Source: Opitutales bacterium
GTDB taxonomy: Bacteria > Verrucomicrobiota > Verrucomicrobiia > Opitutales > Oceanipulchritudinaceae
Direction of reading: 5' to 3'
NCBI GenBank assembly: GCA_020831585.1
Contig: JAFIGE010000020.1
Coordinates: forward strand, 1 to 50,626
DNA: 50,626 bases
The notes beneath the pieces were generated by a model. It ran no database searches, was not told the DNA's origin, and was given only the letters and a program-made list of their open reading frames with translations. Of this stretch, positions 1-9,314 are shown in pieces (positions within the stretch are counted from its first letter, which is position 1; each line of letters opens with the position of its first letter). Both the position numbers and the translations under genes were made by a program.

Positions 1-546
1 GTGGGGACTTTCTGGGCGGAGCGTTTCCGCAGTGTAATCGTGGAGGCGGATACGGCGGCGCAAAGGATGGTGGCGGCGTATATTGATTTGAACCCGGTGC
101 GGGCAGGGCTGGCGGAGGACGCGGGCGACTACGGTTTCAGTGGTTTCGGGGAGGCGTGCGCGGGTGACTCGGCGGCGCGGCGGGGGATCGCCCGGATCGA
201 GGGCAAGATGACTTGGACGAGCAAATGGCACGAGCGCTACCGGGCGCGGTTGTGCAGCCGGATGGGGCCGGGAATGCGGCCTCTTCCGAGAGACCAGAAG
301 ACGGCGACAGCCGGAGCAACAGAGGAGGAAAACACGCCACGAGGCGCTGCGCCCGAGAGATCCGGGCTTCTCTCGAAGATCCGCGCCTTCAGTGAGGGCT
401 GGGTGGTGGGCTCGGCTGCCTGGGTCGAGGGTTTCTGTGGGATGAATGGCTGGCTGGGGTTTCGGAGGGGAAGGAAGGCCAAACCGGTTGTTGGGGACGG
501 CGGGACTGAATTCAAGGAGGTTGCGGCTGCCGGGAAACGATATTGA
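1..546 (+). CDS. REP-associated tyrosine transposase (RAYT), C-terminal part, cut by the window edge
   Basis: The frame is open from base 1, so the N-terminal HUH (His-hydrophobic-His) half lies outside the window and the first GTG need not be the start. Visible are the family stretch GTFWAERFRSVIVE (residues 2-15) and AAYIDLNPVRAGL, whose Tyr27 (bases 79-81) aligns with catalytic Tyr115 of E. coli TnpA-REP. The tail around residues 123-150 (IRAFSEGWVVGS, then WVEGF) matches the C-terminal extension typical of verrucomicrobial RAYTs. RAYTs are domesticated IS200/IS605-like Y1 transposases that process REP/REPIN hairpins. No REP-like hairpin follows this gene, but an inverted REP pair lies at the other window end (50,497-50,626). 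Whether they are partners cannot be told here. The stop is intact, so the gene is probably complete in the genome. Confidence 0.82.
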   Translation: MGTFWAERFRSVIVEADTAAQRMVAAYIDLNPVRAGLAEDAGDYGFSGFGEACAGDSAARRGIARIEGKMTWTSKWHERYRARLCSRMGPGMRPLPRDQKTATAGATEEENTPRGAAPERSGLLSKIRAFSEGWVVGSAAWVEGFCGMNGWLGFRRGRKAKPVVGDGGTEFKEVAAAGKRY

Positions 547-779
547 GGACGAAGGCAATAATCAAAGACGCTCCCGCAGAAATAAGGATGCGTCTGCCAT
601 GATGTCTACACTCACAGACGATCGGGCTTGGCCACCCCTGGCATTTTTGGTTGCCCGCAGGCGTTGCCGCCGAGGGCGGCGGCGAACGTTGACAGACGAA
701 GCCAGCGGATCACTCTGCTTATCCGGTTGAGGGTCGACCACCCGCGCCAGCCGCTCTCCATGCTCTCTCTGGAAACGTC

Positions 780-2744
780 ATGATCATCGACTCGAACGAA
801 TCGCTTGCAGCACTGGCTTTCCTCTTCGCGCTCGCCGCAATTGTGATGCTTGCCGTTGTTCTGCGGCGCCTTGGCGAGGTGAACCATCAGTTGGCGGATC
901 TTCGCCGACGCCTTCTCAAAGACTCTTCGAAACTCGAAAAGGCGGCGCAAATGCCCTCTCCGGCGCCTGCGCTACCCGATAAACCCTCGCCTCCTCTGCC
1001 CTCCCAGCCGGGTCTTTTGATCGAAAGTCCGCGGCCTCCCCTTCACTCCCCACCAAAGCCAGCCCCGGCTCGCGCTACTCAGTCATCACGTCTTCCCGAT
1101 CCGCCTCCTGCACCGGTCCCGGCGTTTTCCGACCACTTGACAGAAGCCCGCCTTGGGCAGAGGGGCCTCCTCGTGGTAGGAATCGTTATCCTCGTGATGG
1201 GCATCGGGTATTTTCTGCAATACACCTTTCAGCAGGGTTGGGTGAGTCCCGCCCTGCGCGTTTTCATGACCTATATGGGCGGCAGCGCGCTTCTTGCCAT
1301 CGGGGAGTTGTTTCGTCGCCGGGCCTACGCCTCGTTTGGCCTCACCTTGGCGGGGGGTGGCGTGGCCACACTCTACTTTGCCACCTTTGCCGGCTATGGA
1401 CTCTATGGGCTGCTTCCCGCAGTTCCCGCGTTCGCACTGATGGTCGTGGTTACGATTCTGGCGGGGACACTCGCTGTCTTTTACGACAATCGCTGGCTGG
1501 CCGTCCTCGGGATCATTGGCGGATTTGCCACACCGCTTCTCATCCAAGTGGAGACTCCCGCCACTGTGCCCTTCTTTCTCTATTTGGTCATCCTCAACAC
1601 AGGCATTCTTGGCATTGCTTATCACCGCGGTTGGGGACTCCTCCACTACCTCGGTGCATTGGCCACATGGCTTGTCTTTTTCTCCTGGTTAATCGGGCCC
1701 AGTTCGCGCGCCGACTTTTGGTATGAACTGGCCTTTGCCAACTTCACCTTTCTCGTCTACGCCATCGCCCCCCTGCTCTACAGTTTGCGCACCGGACAAA
1801 AGAACACGGCAGGCGCGTGGTCCCTTATCGTTCCCAATACGCTCCTCGCCCTGGGCGTGAGCCTGGAAATGATCTCTGTGAAGTTTTCCCAACAAGCCGG
1901 CGGGGCGCTGACGGTTGCTTACGGACTTTTCTTCGTGGCACTGGCTGCCTGGATACAACGGCACCGGCCCCATTCCACGGGGGCTTTCAGCGCCGCTCTC
2001 GTAAAAGCCATTCTTTTCACAGGGTTGACCATTCCGTTGCTCTTTTCCGGTCCCTGGGTGACGGCCTTTTGGGCGCTCACCGCTGCTGCTGTGGGCTGGG
2101 CGGCCGTGCGCCTGGGCAACCGCTGGGTTTTTGCCGGGAGCCTCTTCCTGGGGGCGGTCACCCTCTTTCATCTCCACACTTGGGCTTACCCGCACATTTT
2201 CCGCTTTCACGGGTTTGCCCGCGGCTTTCGCGATGGCTGGGCCGATCAGGCCACCGTCCGCCTATTCCTTGGAACTCTGACGTTTGCCATGCTCGTTCTC
2301 TTCTCCCGCTTTGCCCGACTCATGCCAGTGCCCCGCCCCATGTTGGCGGTGATCGCTCTTGGCTTCGCCTCGCTTCATCTCTTCTTTGTGCTCAACCTCG
2401 AGGTGCGCGGCTTCTTCCTCAGCTATGCCCCGGGGGCTGCGGATGCCGCCACCTCTATTCTCTGGGGCCTCTTTTCGATGGGACTCATCGCAATCGGTTT
2501 TCGTCAACGCCTGCGGGAAGTTCGCTTTGTGGGTGTCGGTCTATTTGCCATCACACTGGGAAAGGTCATTCTTGTTGATATGGCCCAAGCCGCCACGCCT
2601 TTCCGCATCCTTTCCAGCGTAATCCTCGGATTGCTCATGATTGTCGCCTCCTTCCTGTATCATCGTTTCAAAGATGTGGTTGAGGAAACCGGGGAAGCGC
2701 CTACCCGCGACCAATCGTCCGAAACGACCCCACCCTCTCCCTAA
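780..2744 (+). CDS. DUF2339 family multi-pass inner-membrane protein
   Basis: 654 aa. An N-terminal membrane helix (about residues 8-28) is followed by a short charged helical stretch, a Pro-rich linker (about 58-118), and then a long run of membrane helices starting at LGQRGLLVVGIVILVMGIGY and continuing to the C-terminus. This is the layout of DUF2339 (predicted membrane proteins of unknown function). The start ATG at 780 has only a weak GGA upstream. It is followed after 3 bases by a DUF3999 gene, the usual partner of DUF2339 in many bacteria, which supports both calls and suggests a joint envelope role. No enzymatic motif is visible, and the function is unknown. Confidence 0.85.
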   Translation: MIIDSNESLAALAFLFALAAIVMLAVVLRRLGEVNHQLADLRRRLLKDSSKLEKAAQMPSPAPALPDKPSPPLPSQPGLLIESPRPPLHSPPKPAPARATQSSRLPDPPPAPVPAFSDHLTEARLGQRGLLVVGIVILVMGIGYFLQYTFQQGWVSPALRVFMTYMGGSALLAIGELFRRRAYASFGLTLAGGGVATLYFATFAGYGLYGLLPAVPAFALMVVVTILAGTLAVFYDNRWLAVLGIIGGFATPLLIQVETPATVPFFLYLVILNTGILGIAYHRGWGLLHYLGALATWLVFFSWLIGPSSRADFWYELAFANFTFLVYAIAPLLYSLRTGQKNTAGAWSLIVPNTLLALGVSLEMISVKFSQQAGGALTVAYGLFFVALAAWIQRHRPHSTGAFSAALVKAILFTGLTIPLLFSGPWVTAFWALTAAAVGWAAVRLGNRWVFAGSLFLGAVTLFHLHTWAYPHIFRFHGFARGFRDGWADQATVRLFLGTLTFAMLVLFSRFARLMPVPRPMLAVIALGFASLHLFFVLNLEVRGFFLSYAPGAADAATSILWGLFSMGLIAIGFRQRLREVRFVGVGLFAITLGKVILVDMAQAATPFRILSSVILGLLMIVASFLYHRFKDVVEETGEAPTRDQSSETTPPSP

Positions 2745-2747
2745 ACC

Positions 2748-4079
2748 ATGCTTCTTTCGCGCGATATTTTTCTGCTCATTTTTCTCCCCCTCACCCTCTG
2801 CGCCGGGGCAGACCTTCGCAATCAGGCTCCTTACACCGGAGCGGTTGATTTGTCCGCCGACACATCCCGCGCGGGCTTGGTGCGTGTTCCTCTCTCGAAG
2901 GATTGGTTGCAACGAAGCGGGCCGAACCAGCGTGCCCTGCGGCTGATCGATGACACCGGGGCAGTCGTGCCTTTTGTCATCGCGCAGCAGTCGGGCCAAC
3001 CGGCCACGCCGCGCGAGGTAACCATGGAAATCGTTGACTACACACGCGACCGGCAGGGCGAGCGCCTCATCCTGCTCCGGGAAAACAATGACCTCCCCAT
3101 CTCCGCCCTCCGCGTCGAGACGCCCTCACGCACATTTTACCGGGAGGTGATTGTCGAAAAATCCGGCGATGGCGAAACATGGGAGCCCCTGACCCAAGGT
3201 CCCATCTTTGACCTTACCCCGCGCTTCGATTTTCGCCGGACACGCCTCTCCTTTGAACCGTCGACCGCCCGATGGATACGGCTTCACATGCTTCCGCCAC
3301 TGCGGGCCGCGGAGTCTGTGGACTTCATCGAAATGCGCGTGGGTGATCTCACCATTGCCGCCCGCGATCTTCCACCCGGTGCCTCCTTCCGAATAGACGA
3401 ACTTGTGGGTGAGAGCCCGGTCGAGGCGGGAATCCCTCCGGTGTGGGATCGGTTTACGGTCGATCAACCGCCTCCTGCGCCAACCTCTCGAAGCGAAACG
3501 GTCTTTGATCTGGGTTGTCCGGGCCTCCCCGTCGAGCGCATTAAAATCGCCACAACGCAATCTCTCCTCGACCGGAAAATCCGCCTCGAAAGCAGAGAAC
3601 GCCCTGATGGTCCGTTTGCTTCCGTCTGGAGAGACCGCATCAGCCGGAGTCCGGATGATGTCCGCGCCCCTCTCTTTCTCACGGGGCCACCCCGCCACCT
3701 GACCTGCGCCCGCCTCGTGGTGGAAGATGCCGACAACCCCGCCCTGCCGGTCAGCGCGGTGCATTTGGATTGGCACCGGCGTGAGCTGATTTTCCATGCC
3801 GATCCGTCCCGGCAATACACCCTCCTGGCCGGTGCCGCCGGGTGGACGCGACCCCGCTTCGAACTCGCCAGCCTTGTTTCCACGCGCCCCGCAGATTTGC
3901 CCCACTACGCCCCGGCCACCGTCGCCGCTCCCGCGCCCAATCCGACCTGGGTATCCCCGGAGAGTCCCCTGCGTAACTGGTGGGAGCGCACCGTTCCCGC
4001 TGCTTTCGGCGTCCTCCTGGTTCTCATGACCATTTTTCTCGGCTATTGGATTTGGCGCATCCTTGCCTGGCAGTCCTGA
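2748..4079 (+). CDS. DUF3999 family membrane-anchored periplasmic protein
   Basis: 443 aa. A signal peptide (about residues 1-20, cleavage near CAGA/DLRN) is followed by a beta-rich periplasmic region and one C-terminal membrane helix (about 415-437, AAFGVLLVLMTIFLGYWIW). The opening, in which the protein is described against 'LRLIDDTGAVVPFVI', is typical of DUF3999. It starts 3 bases after the DUF2339 stop, so the two are almost certainly co-transcribed and translationally coupled. Its biochemical role is unknown. The pairing suggests it works on the outer face of the inner membrane with the DUF2339 protein. Confidence 0.82.
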   Translation: MLLSRDIFLLIFLPLTLCAGADLRNQAPYTGAVDLSADTSRAGLVRVPLSKDWLQRSGPNQRALRLIDDTGAVVPFVIAQQSGQPATPREVTMEIVDYTRDRQGERLILLRENNDLPISALRVETPSRTFYREVIVEKSGDGETWEPLTQGPIFDLTPRFDFRRTRLSFEPSTARWIRLHMLPPLRAAESVDFIEMRVGDLTIAARDLPPGASFRIDELVGESPVEAGIPPVWDRFTVDQPPPAPTSRSETVFDLGCPGLPVERIKIATTQSLLDRKIRLESRERPDGPFASVWRDRISRSPDDVRAPLFLTGPPRHLTCARLVVEDADNPALPVSAVHLDWHRRELIFHADPSRQYTLLAGAAGWTRPRFELASLVSTRPADLPHYAPATVAAPAPNPTWVSPESPLRNWWERTVPAAFGVLLVLMTIFLGYWIWRILAWQS

Positions 4080-4210
4080 ATCCACGCCACGCCGGAAAGG
4101 CGGCTCAGGTTTTAATAACGATGGGGCGCGGCTCAAAACGACCCCATTGCCGACGGGGAAACTCCCTTTGTTATCAGTGAAACCCACACCTGCGCAACAA
4201 GGATGGCACC

Positions 4211-5566
4211 TCAGTTTGCCAATCGCGCACCGGCGGCACGGAGCGTTTCGCGGAGCCGGTCCCGGTCGAGATCGGCGGCAGGGGTGGCGTCCCGAATGGC
4301 TTGAACGGCGGCGGCACCGGCCGCTTGCCCCATCATGGCGCAAGCAGGTTGATCTCGTATGGCGGCATTGGTCATGAGGTCGCTGCTCGCACAGCGCCCG
4401 GCGGCCCAGAGATTGCGCCAGCCCTTGGGGACAAGGATGCCATAGGGAATTCCGTAGGATTCGCCCGGCGCAAGCTTATCATCCGCCTCAAACTCCCGGA
4501 GAAAGCGCTCATACTCCTCTGCGCTTGTATCGTAGACGTGGCGGTCGACCTGTTTACAGTAGATGGCGATCTGGTCGGGAAAGTGGCGACGAGCCCGGTA
4601 ATCAGCGTGGGTTAACTCATCCTCGCCGACAATCCGGCGGGATTCGCGGATGCCGGGGAGGGGCGCCGTCGTGAGATTGGTGGCACCCTCGCATCCCGGG
4701 AGATAGCGGCGGAAGAACTCCGTGTATTCCTCGCTCAGTTGGCGACCCTTTATCATGGCGTCGCTGAGGCTGCGCTGGGAGGTGGCATCGGTATCGAAAA
4801 GGTGCCCTGCGTTGAGGATGCCCCAAGAGTCGCCGGTGCGGAAGAGGCCCGGCACATGTCGGTCGGGCTGGGAAAAGTAACCGTCCGCGATGGCTTGCTC
4901 GACCGCTGCCTGTTGGTCCCGCAGACGGTCGAAGCGACTGAAATCGACATTGGCGACAAGTGCGCAGAGCGTGGGCGGCATGATTCGCGGGGTGTCCCGG
5001 CCTGCGGTGCGGCAAGGCACTCCCGCCATGTGAGCGAGATGCGCATCGCCGGTTGCATCGATGAAGGCACCGGCAGGCACGTAGACAAAGCCCTCCACCG
5101 AATGGAGAATAACTCCGTTCACCGTGCCTGATGCAGCGCAGGCATCCACATCCACCAACTTGGTGAAAAACCGCAGATCAACCCCCGCATCAAGGCACTG
5201 CTGGTCGAGGAGGCGCTTGAGGGCCTCGGGGTGAAAACCGATTCCGCCGGTCTCTTTTTGCCAATACTCCGGCCGGCCGCGGCCCGGTTGAAGATGACCG
5301 CCCGCATGTAGCGCGGTGAGCCATTCTTCGGGGAGCCCGCCGACAACCATGGAAACGCCGTTGGCGATGTTTGACCATTGCGAGACAAGGGCGGAGGTCC
5401 CCATGCCCCCCAATGTCCCCGTCCCCTCCGCGAGCAACACGCGAGCGCCGAGACGACCCGCTTGAATCGCGGCGGCCGCACCGGCAGGACCGCCACCAGC
5501 GACGACCAGATCAAAGGGAGCTTCCCGCCGGATTTCGCGGCGGAGGGTATAGGTAGACGTGTTCAT
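4211..5566 (-). CDS. FAD-dependent oxidoreductase (PF12831-type)
   Basis: 451 aa. The Rossmann dinucleotide motif GGGPAG sits near residue 24-29 (DLVVAGGGPAGAAAAIQAGR), followed by LLAEGTGTLGGMGT, which binds the FAD ribose and diphosphate. The C-terminal AAGRCASSDLMTNAAIRDQP segment and a final AAGAAA helix are characteristic of the 'FAD dependent oxidoreductase' family found in verrucomicrobial and planctomycetal carbohydrate clusters. No signal peptide, so probably cytoplasmic. The substrate is unknown. It is transcribed away from the CapA-like gene across a 483-bp region that may hold shared control sites. It is convergent with the DUF3999 gene, 131 bp away. Confidence 0.82.
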   Translation of the reverse strand: MNTSTYTLRREIRREAPFDLVVAGGGPAGAAAAIQAGRLGARVLLAEGTGTLGGMGTSALVSQWSNIANGVSMVVGGLPEEWLTALHAGGHLQPGRGRPEYWQKETGGIGFHPEALKRLLDQQCLDAGVDLRFFTKLVDVDACAASGTVNGVILHSVEGFVYVPAGAFIDATGDAHLAHMAGVPCRTAGRDTPRIMPPTLCALVANVDFSRFDRLRDQQAAVEQAIADGYFSQPDRHVPGLFRTGDSWGILNAGHLFDTDATSQRSLSDAMIKGRQLSEEYTEFFRRYLPGCEGATNLTTAPLPGIRESRRIVGEDELTHADYRARRHFPDQIAIYCKQVDRHVYDTSAEEYERFLREFEADDKLAPGESYGIPYGILVPKGWRNLWAAGRCASSDLMTNAAIRDQPACAMMGQAAGAAAVQAIRDATPAADLDRDRLRETLRAAGARLAN

Positions 5567-6049
5567 GCGGGATTGGATAAACTTGGGAAATCAATCTCTT
5601 GCGGTTGCTTGGACGAAGGTGGGCAGGGTCCCCACGATCAGGAGTGATGAGTCGTTTCCGACAGAAATTTGCGTGTTGGTGGGGAGGCTCAACCGAAGAC
5701 CTCAGCGGCGAATTGATCCGCCTCCGGCAAGGGTTTGGAAAGACCCCTCAAAACGATTGCTGCCGGCGCGGGGAACTTGATTCAAGATAATTTTCGGAAC
5801 GAACGCTCTGAGGTTCCGGCCTTCCAGCAAAAAAAGAATCCCGGAAGAAGCCAAAGGGCACCCTCTCCATCCGGTGCCGATGTGCACGGGGTCTCCCTGA
5901 TTCTCCTTACCATCCCACTTCCGGAGCACTGCTCGTAATGTTACAACCGAAAATCATTCGCCGTCGTCTCGTGAAGTTCTTCCAATCTTCTTCTCACATT
6001 CTTTACCAAAGGGCGCGGGCATTCCGCCCTCCGCCATAATCCTTACACC
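5567..6049. other. Divergent intergenic region (483 bp) between FAD oxidoreductase and CapA-like gene
   Basis: No credible gene. Three small symmetric elements are visible: CTTGATTCAAG (5776-5786, perfect around one base), an inverted repeat CGGAAC/GTTCCG (5795-5800 and 5813-5818, 12-base loop), and GTAATGTTAC (5935-5944). Any could be an operator for the LacI or XylR-like regulator encoded further on, but no repeat of them is seen elsewhere in the window. I see no convincing -35/-10 pair. A CATAAT hexamer (6035-6040) lies too close to the first ATG to use for a long leader. Confidence 0.3.
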
Positions 6050-7312
6050 ATGCCGGAAGAATTCATCGATTGGACGGAGGGCTCCTGGAGAATGAGCCCT
6101 CAAACCCAAGAGAGCCCCTCACTGCTCTTTTGTGCGGATTGGGCGCCGGTGCGGGCGCTTGAGCGCGGTGTTCTTGACTCGCCGGGCAGCCTCTACTCCG
6201 AAGCCATCCGGGCGGAGCTGAAACGCTCCAACCGGCGCGTGGTCAACGTGGAAACGACCCTGCAAAGAATTCCCGGGAAGCTCCCGCAGGAAGTCAAGGA
6301 AGGCCCATCTTTCTGCGCACCGGCCACCGCCGTGAATGACCTCCTCTCGGCAGGATTCGACATCGCCCTACTGGCCAACAACCACATGGGCGACTATGGA
6401 GCGGCCGGTCTGGTCGAGACCCGCGAGATCCTCGTCGAAGCCGGCTTGCAAACCTGCGGCACGGGCACTTCCCAGGAAGACGCCTACGCCGCCTGCGTCA
6501 TCGATGTGGAGGGGCACTCCGTCGCCCTCGTTAATTTTCACGAGGGCGAAGAGGGCGCGCACACCGAGCGCAATCCCGCTCTCGCCGGTTGGGATCTTGC
6601 CCGCGTCCACCGCGAAATCGCCCGGCAAAAGGCCGCCGGCCATCGGGTCGTTGCCCTGCCGCACAGCGACCGCGAGTTCTTTCCCGTCCCCGCTCCCTAT
6701 GGCCAGCGGGCTTACCGGAGCCTGGTCGATGCGGGGGCGGATATTGTCATCGGGCATCACCCGCATGTTCCCCGCGGAGTGGAAATCTACAAGGGAGCCC
6801 CCATCATCTACTCGCAGGGCAATTTCCTGTTTTGGTCCGGCCAACCCGGCTTGATGCGCCGTCTCGGCTACATGGTGCGCCTGCACCTTCTGCCCGATGG
6901 CAAGCTGGCCTTCCGCCTTCTGCCATACCGCATCACACCGGAAGGTCTGCGCCGCCTCGAAGGCGCGGAGCGGCAGTGGCTCTTCTCCCAACTCGAATCG
7001 GTCTCCGGCGAGGCCCTCACCCCTGAGTCTGTGCAAGCCTATTGGCACGCCGCCATGGATGCCCTTTCCGAAGATGAATGGCTCTCCGACGCCACCGGCA
7101 TGGCATACACCTTCAAGTGTATGCGGGAACGCCATCCGCAAGGCATTGCCCGGCTGCGCACGCGCCTCCTGTGCCCCGCTCACCACCACTTCATGACCGA
7201 GGGCATCAGCCGCGTGCTGGAAGGCAAACACGGCACAAGCCCTCCCGAACTGATTGAAAAATTCAGACTCTGGACCGGAACCGCCGAAGGGCCGATTCCA
7301 GTCAATAGGTGA
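6050..7312 (+). CDS. CapA family protein (poly-gamma-glutamate-synthesis-like, metallophosphatase fold)
   Basis: 420 aa. Family motifs appear in order: NVETTL (about residue 66), LLANNHMGDYG (about 107), a PHSDREF block in place of the usual H-W-G-E, and GHHPHVPRGVEIYKGAPIIY followed by SQGNF (about 240-265). These are the hallmarks of PGA_cap proteins with a calcineurin-like metal centre. No signal peptide or membrane anchor is seen, unlike many CapA proteins, so the site of action is uncertain. The start is ambiguous: ATG 6050 has no Shine-Dalgarno site, while in-frame ATG 6092 is preceded by GGAGG (6076-6080, 11-base spacing). The next gene begins 3 bases after the stop, so the two are coupled. 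The real reaction is unknown. The carbohydrate context argues against a true polyglutamate capsule role. Confidence 0.75.
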   Translation: MPEEFIDWTEGSWRMSPQTQESPSLLFCADWAPVRALERGVLDSPGSLYSEAIRAELKRSNRRVVNVETTLQRIPGKLPQEVKEGPSFCAPATAVNDLLSAGFDIALLANNHMGDYGAAGLVETREILVEAGLQTCGTGTSQEDAYAACVIDVEGHSVALVNFHEGEEGAHTERNPALAGWDLARVHREIARQKAAGHRVVALPHSDREFFPVPAPYGQRAYRSLVDAGADIVIGHHPHVPRGVEIYKGAPIIYSQGNFLFWSGQPGLMRRLGYMVRLHLLPDGKLAFRLLPYRITPEGLRRLEGAERQWLFSQLESVSGEALTPESVQAYWHAAMDALSEDEWLSDATGMAYTFKCMRERHPQGIARLRTRLLCPAHHHFMTEGISRVLEGKHGTSPPELIEKFRLWTGTAEGPIPVNR

Positions 7313-7315
7313 TCC

Positions 7316-9190
7316 ATGAAATTTCTTTTGCTTCCCACCCCATTCTTGCGAAGGGCAACGGCATTGGCCGTATGTTTTACCCTTGCTCCTTTCCTTACCG
7401 CCGGGCTTTTCACCCATGCCGACCTCCTCCCAAGTTTCGGCGACGGCAGTCTGACCAACGCCGGGTATTCATTTCAAGACCGTCAACCCCTCGCCTCTTT
7501 TGCGGATGAGACCGGCACGCTTTGGCAAGTTGTCGGCTATATTTCCCTGAACCGTTTGCCCGTCATACAATGGCGAAAACGCCAAGCCGAGGCACCTGAA
7601 TGGTCTCTTTGGGCGCGGCTCGGACCCGACGCCGCCATCCTACCGGCACCCGGATCCAACTGGCATGGCTACATGTCGGTGGCCATCGATACAGCCGGCT
7701 ATGCCCATTTCATCTGCGACGGGCGCGGCGGTTCCGAGGGTTTCCGCTACCACCGCTCCGACCTTCCGGTGCAGGCGGGCTGGACCGGCGGGCTCATCAA
7801 CCGCTCCGCCAACGGGCTGCCCGGCTGGAGCAGCCAAACCAACTCCACCTACTGGCGCTTTTCCAAGCATCCCCAAACAGGCCGCCTCACCCTCGCCCTG
7901 CGCCGTTCCGGCGGTGGTCATTCGATCTTTGTCCTCAACGCCGACAGCCAAACCTGGTCCGCCTTCCCCGGCACCCGAAACTCCGATGGCCGCCTCTTCC
8001 ACGACTCCGGGATCTTCGCCCAGTATGTCGCGCAGGATGTCGTCTTTCGCGGGGACGATCTCTACGTCGGCTACGTCCATCGTATCACCGGCACTGCGAC
8101 GACCAACGAAGACCTCAGCGTAATCAAGTTCGACGGCACCGCCAACCGCTGGCAACGCCTCGACGGCACCCCCCTCAGCACCCCTGTGACACCCTTCTCC
8201 GGAACCGTCGTTGATCCCTCCAAAACCGGCTCTATGCTCGACCACCGCTGGGATATGATGGCCGACGGCGCGGGCCATATTCACGGATTTTACCGCCGTT
8301 TGGACGAGAGCGGCTTTCTCCAGATCCATCACTTCTGGATCGATGAAAACGACACCGTGCACGGACCCGCCCCCATCACCGACACCCGTTACACACAATT
8401 TTGGCAGGATGCCGCCACCTCCCGTGCCAATCTTTCCCAGGCCCGCAGTTTCTACATCGCCGACCGCGTCTACGTCGCCTGGCAGGAACAAGCATTCGGT
8501 AACCGCACCGTCGCCGCCGCCGCACGCTATCCCTTCACCGAGTGGACCGCTCCCGTGGTCATCGATGAAACCGACCTTCTCGCCTCTGATCCCGAATTCG
8601 AACGGGGGGCGTGGGATACGCGCAACGAAATCTGGCTCGCCGCCATGCCCTTCCGGCAAAACACCCCTGCCGGTCGGCCCGTATCCGTTTCGCACATACG
8701 CTTCAATACCCTCCCCGTGCCCGCCGACGCACCCACCACCTACACCACCTGGATCCTCGGTTTCGAGGGCCTTCACGCACCCGCGCGCGCACCCTCCGCC
8801 AACCCCTCCCGCGACGGCCTTCCCAATCTCCTCAAATACGCCCTCGGCATCGACCCGCGCGAACCCGCTCCCCCCTCCGGCAAACTCCCCTTTGTCACCT
8901 CTCATAATGGGTCACCCGTCTTCCACTATTTCCACGACACTCGCCTGCCCGACATTGCCTATCATGTGGAATGGTCCGCCGACCTCGCAACCTGGCAACG
9001 CGACGGCCTCACCGTAACGATCCTGGAGCCCCATGATGGCCGCGAGCACCGCCAGGTCCGCCCCATCATCCCGGCCCACCCCCTCTTCTTCCGCCTCTCC
9101 GTCGAACCCCGCCCCCCCCAAACTGACCCCGCCCCTCTCACAATAAATGTCTCACCTGAGACATTTACGCCAACTCCTCCCCGGGCATGA
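7316..9190 (+). CDS. Secreted BNR-4 repeat (beta-propeller) protein with Opitutae C-terminal module
   Basis: 624 aa. A signal peptide covers about residues 1-36. A propeller-like region (about 40-470) contains BNR-4-type blades, for example SVAIDTAGYAHFICDGRGG, RYHRSD, HRWDMMADGAGHIHGFYRR and REIWLAAMP-like turns. BNR-4 proteins include secreted polysaccharide lyase-like propellers (PL24/25-type), so a glycan-binding or lyase role is plausible but unproven. Residues about 500-605 (DGLPNLLKYALGIDPREP, then YHVEWSADLATWQR) form the C-terminal module common on secreted Opitutae proteins. Oddly, the last 16 residues are encoded by a copy of the dispersed TGTCTCA palindrome (9144-9167) and its flank, so the original stop has probably been displaced. 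Coupled to the CapA-like gene. Confidence 0.72.
   Translation: MKFLLLPTPFLRRATALAVCFTLAPFLTAGLFTHADLLPSFGDGSLTNAGYSFQDRQPLASFADETGTLWQVVGYISLNRLPVIQWRKRQAEAPEWSLWARLGPDAAILPAPGSNWHGYMSVAIDTAGYAHFICDGRGGSEGFRYHRSDLPVQAGWTGGLINRSANGLPGWSSQTNSTYWRFSKHPQTGRLTLALRRSGGGHSIFVLNADSQTWSAFPGTRNSDGRLFHDSGIFAQYVAQDVVFRGDDLYVGYVHRITGTATTNEDLSVIKFDGTANRWQRLDGTPLSTPVTPFSGTVVDPSKTGSMLDHRWDMMADGAGHIHGFYRRLDESGFLQIHHFWIDENDTVHGPAPITDTRYTQFWQDAATSRANLSQARSFYIADRVYVAWQEQAFGNRTVAAAARYPFTEWTAPVVIDETDLLASDPEFERGAWDTRNEIWLAAMPFRQNTPAGRPVSVSHIRFNTLPVPADAPTTYTTWILGFEGLHAPARAPSANPSRDGLPNLLKYALGIDPREPAPPSGKLPFVTSHNGSPVFHYFHDTRLPDIAYHVEWSADLATWQRDGLTVTILEPHDGREHRQVRPIIPAHPLFFRLSVEPRPPQTDPAPLTINVSPETFTPTPPRA
9144..9167 (+). 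repeat. TGTCTCA palindrome copy 1, inside the 3' end of the BNR-4 gene
   Basis: The most perfect copy: arms of 11 bases (TAAATGTCTCA and TGAGACATTTA) around a CC centre at 9155-9156. It is preceded by CACAA (9139-9143) as in copy 2. It lies in the coding frame of the BNR-4 protein and is translated as part of INVSPETFT. Confidence 0.9.
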
Positions 9191-9203
9191 GCGGCGGCCA
9201 GTC

Positions 9204-9237
9204 CACAATAGATGTCTCACCTGAGACATTTTTTGTG
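9204..9237 (+). repeat. TGTCTCA palindrome copy 2, extended 34-bp form
   Basis: Core ATGTCTCACCTGAGACAT at 9212-9229, with outer arms CACAA (9204-9208) and TTGTG (9233-9237), giving an imperfect 34-bp palindrome. The centre lies 65 bp from copy 1. Read on the plus strand, ATGTCTC/GAGACAT with an ACCT loop followed by six or more T (9229-9234) also looks like a rho-independent terminator for the BNR-4 gene. Confidence 0.88.
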
Positions 9238-9314
9238 ATGAGGGAGGCGCGGATGGACCGTCCATGGGCGGACGGGCGAGTTGGGTAGGCACCGCCGCAC
9301 GGGTCTTGGCCGGA

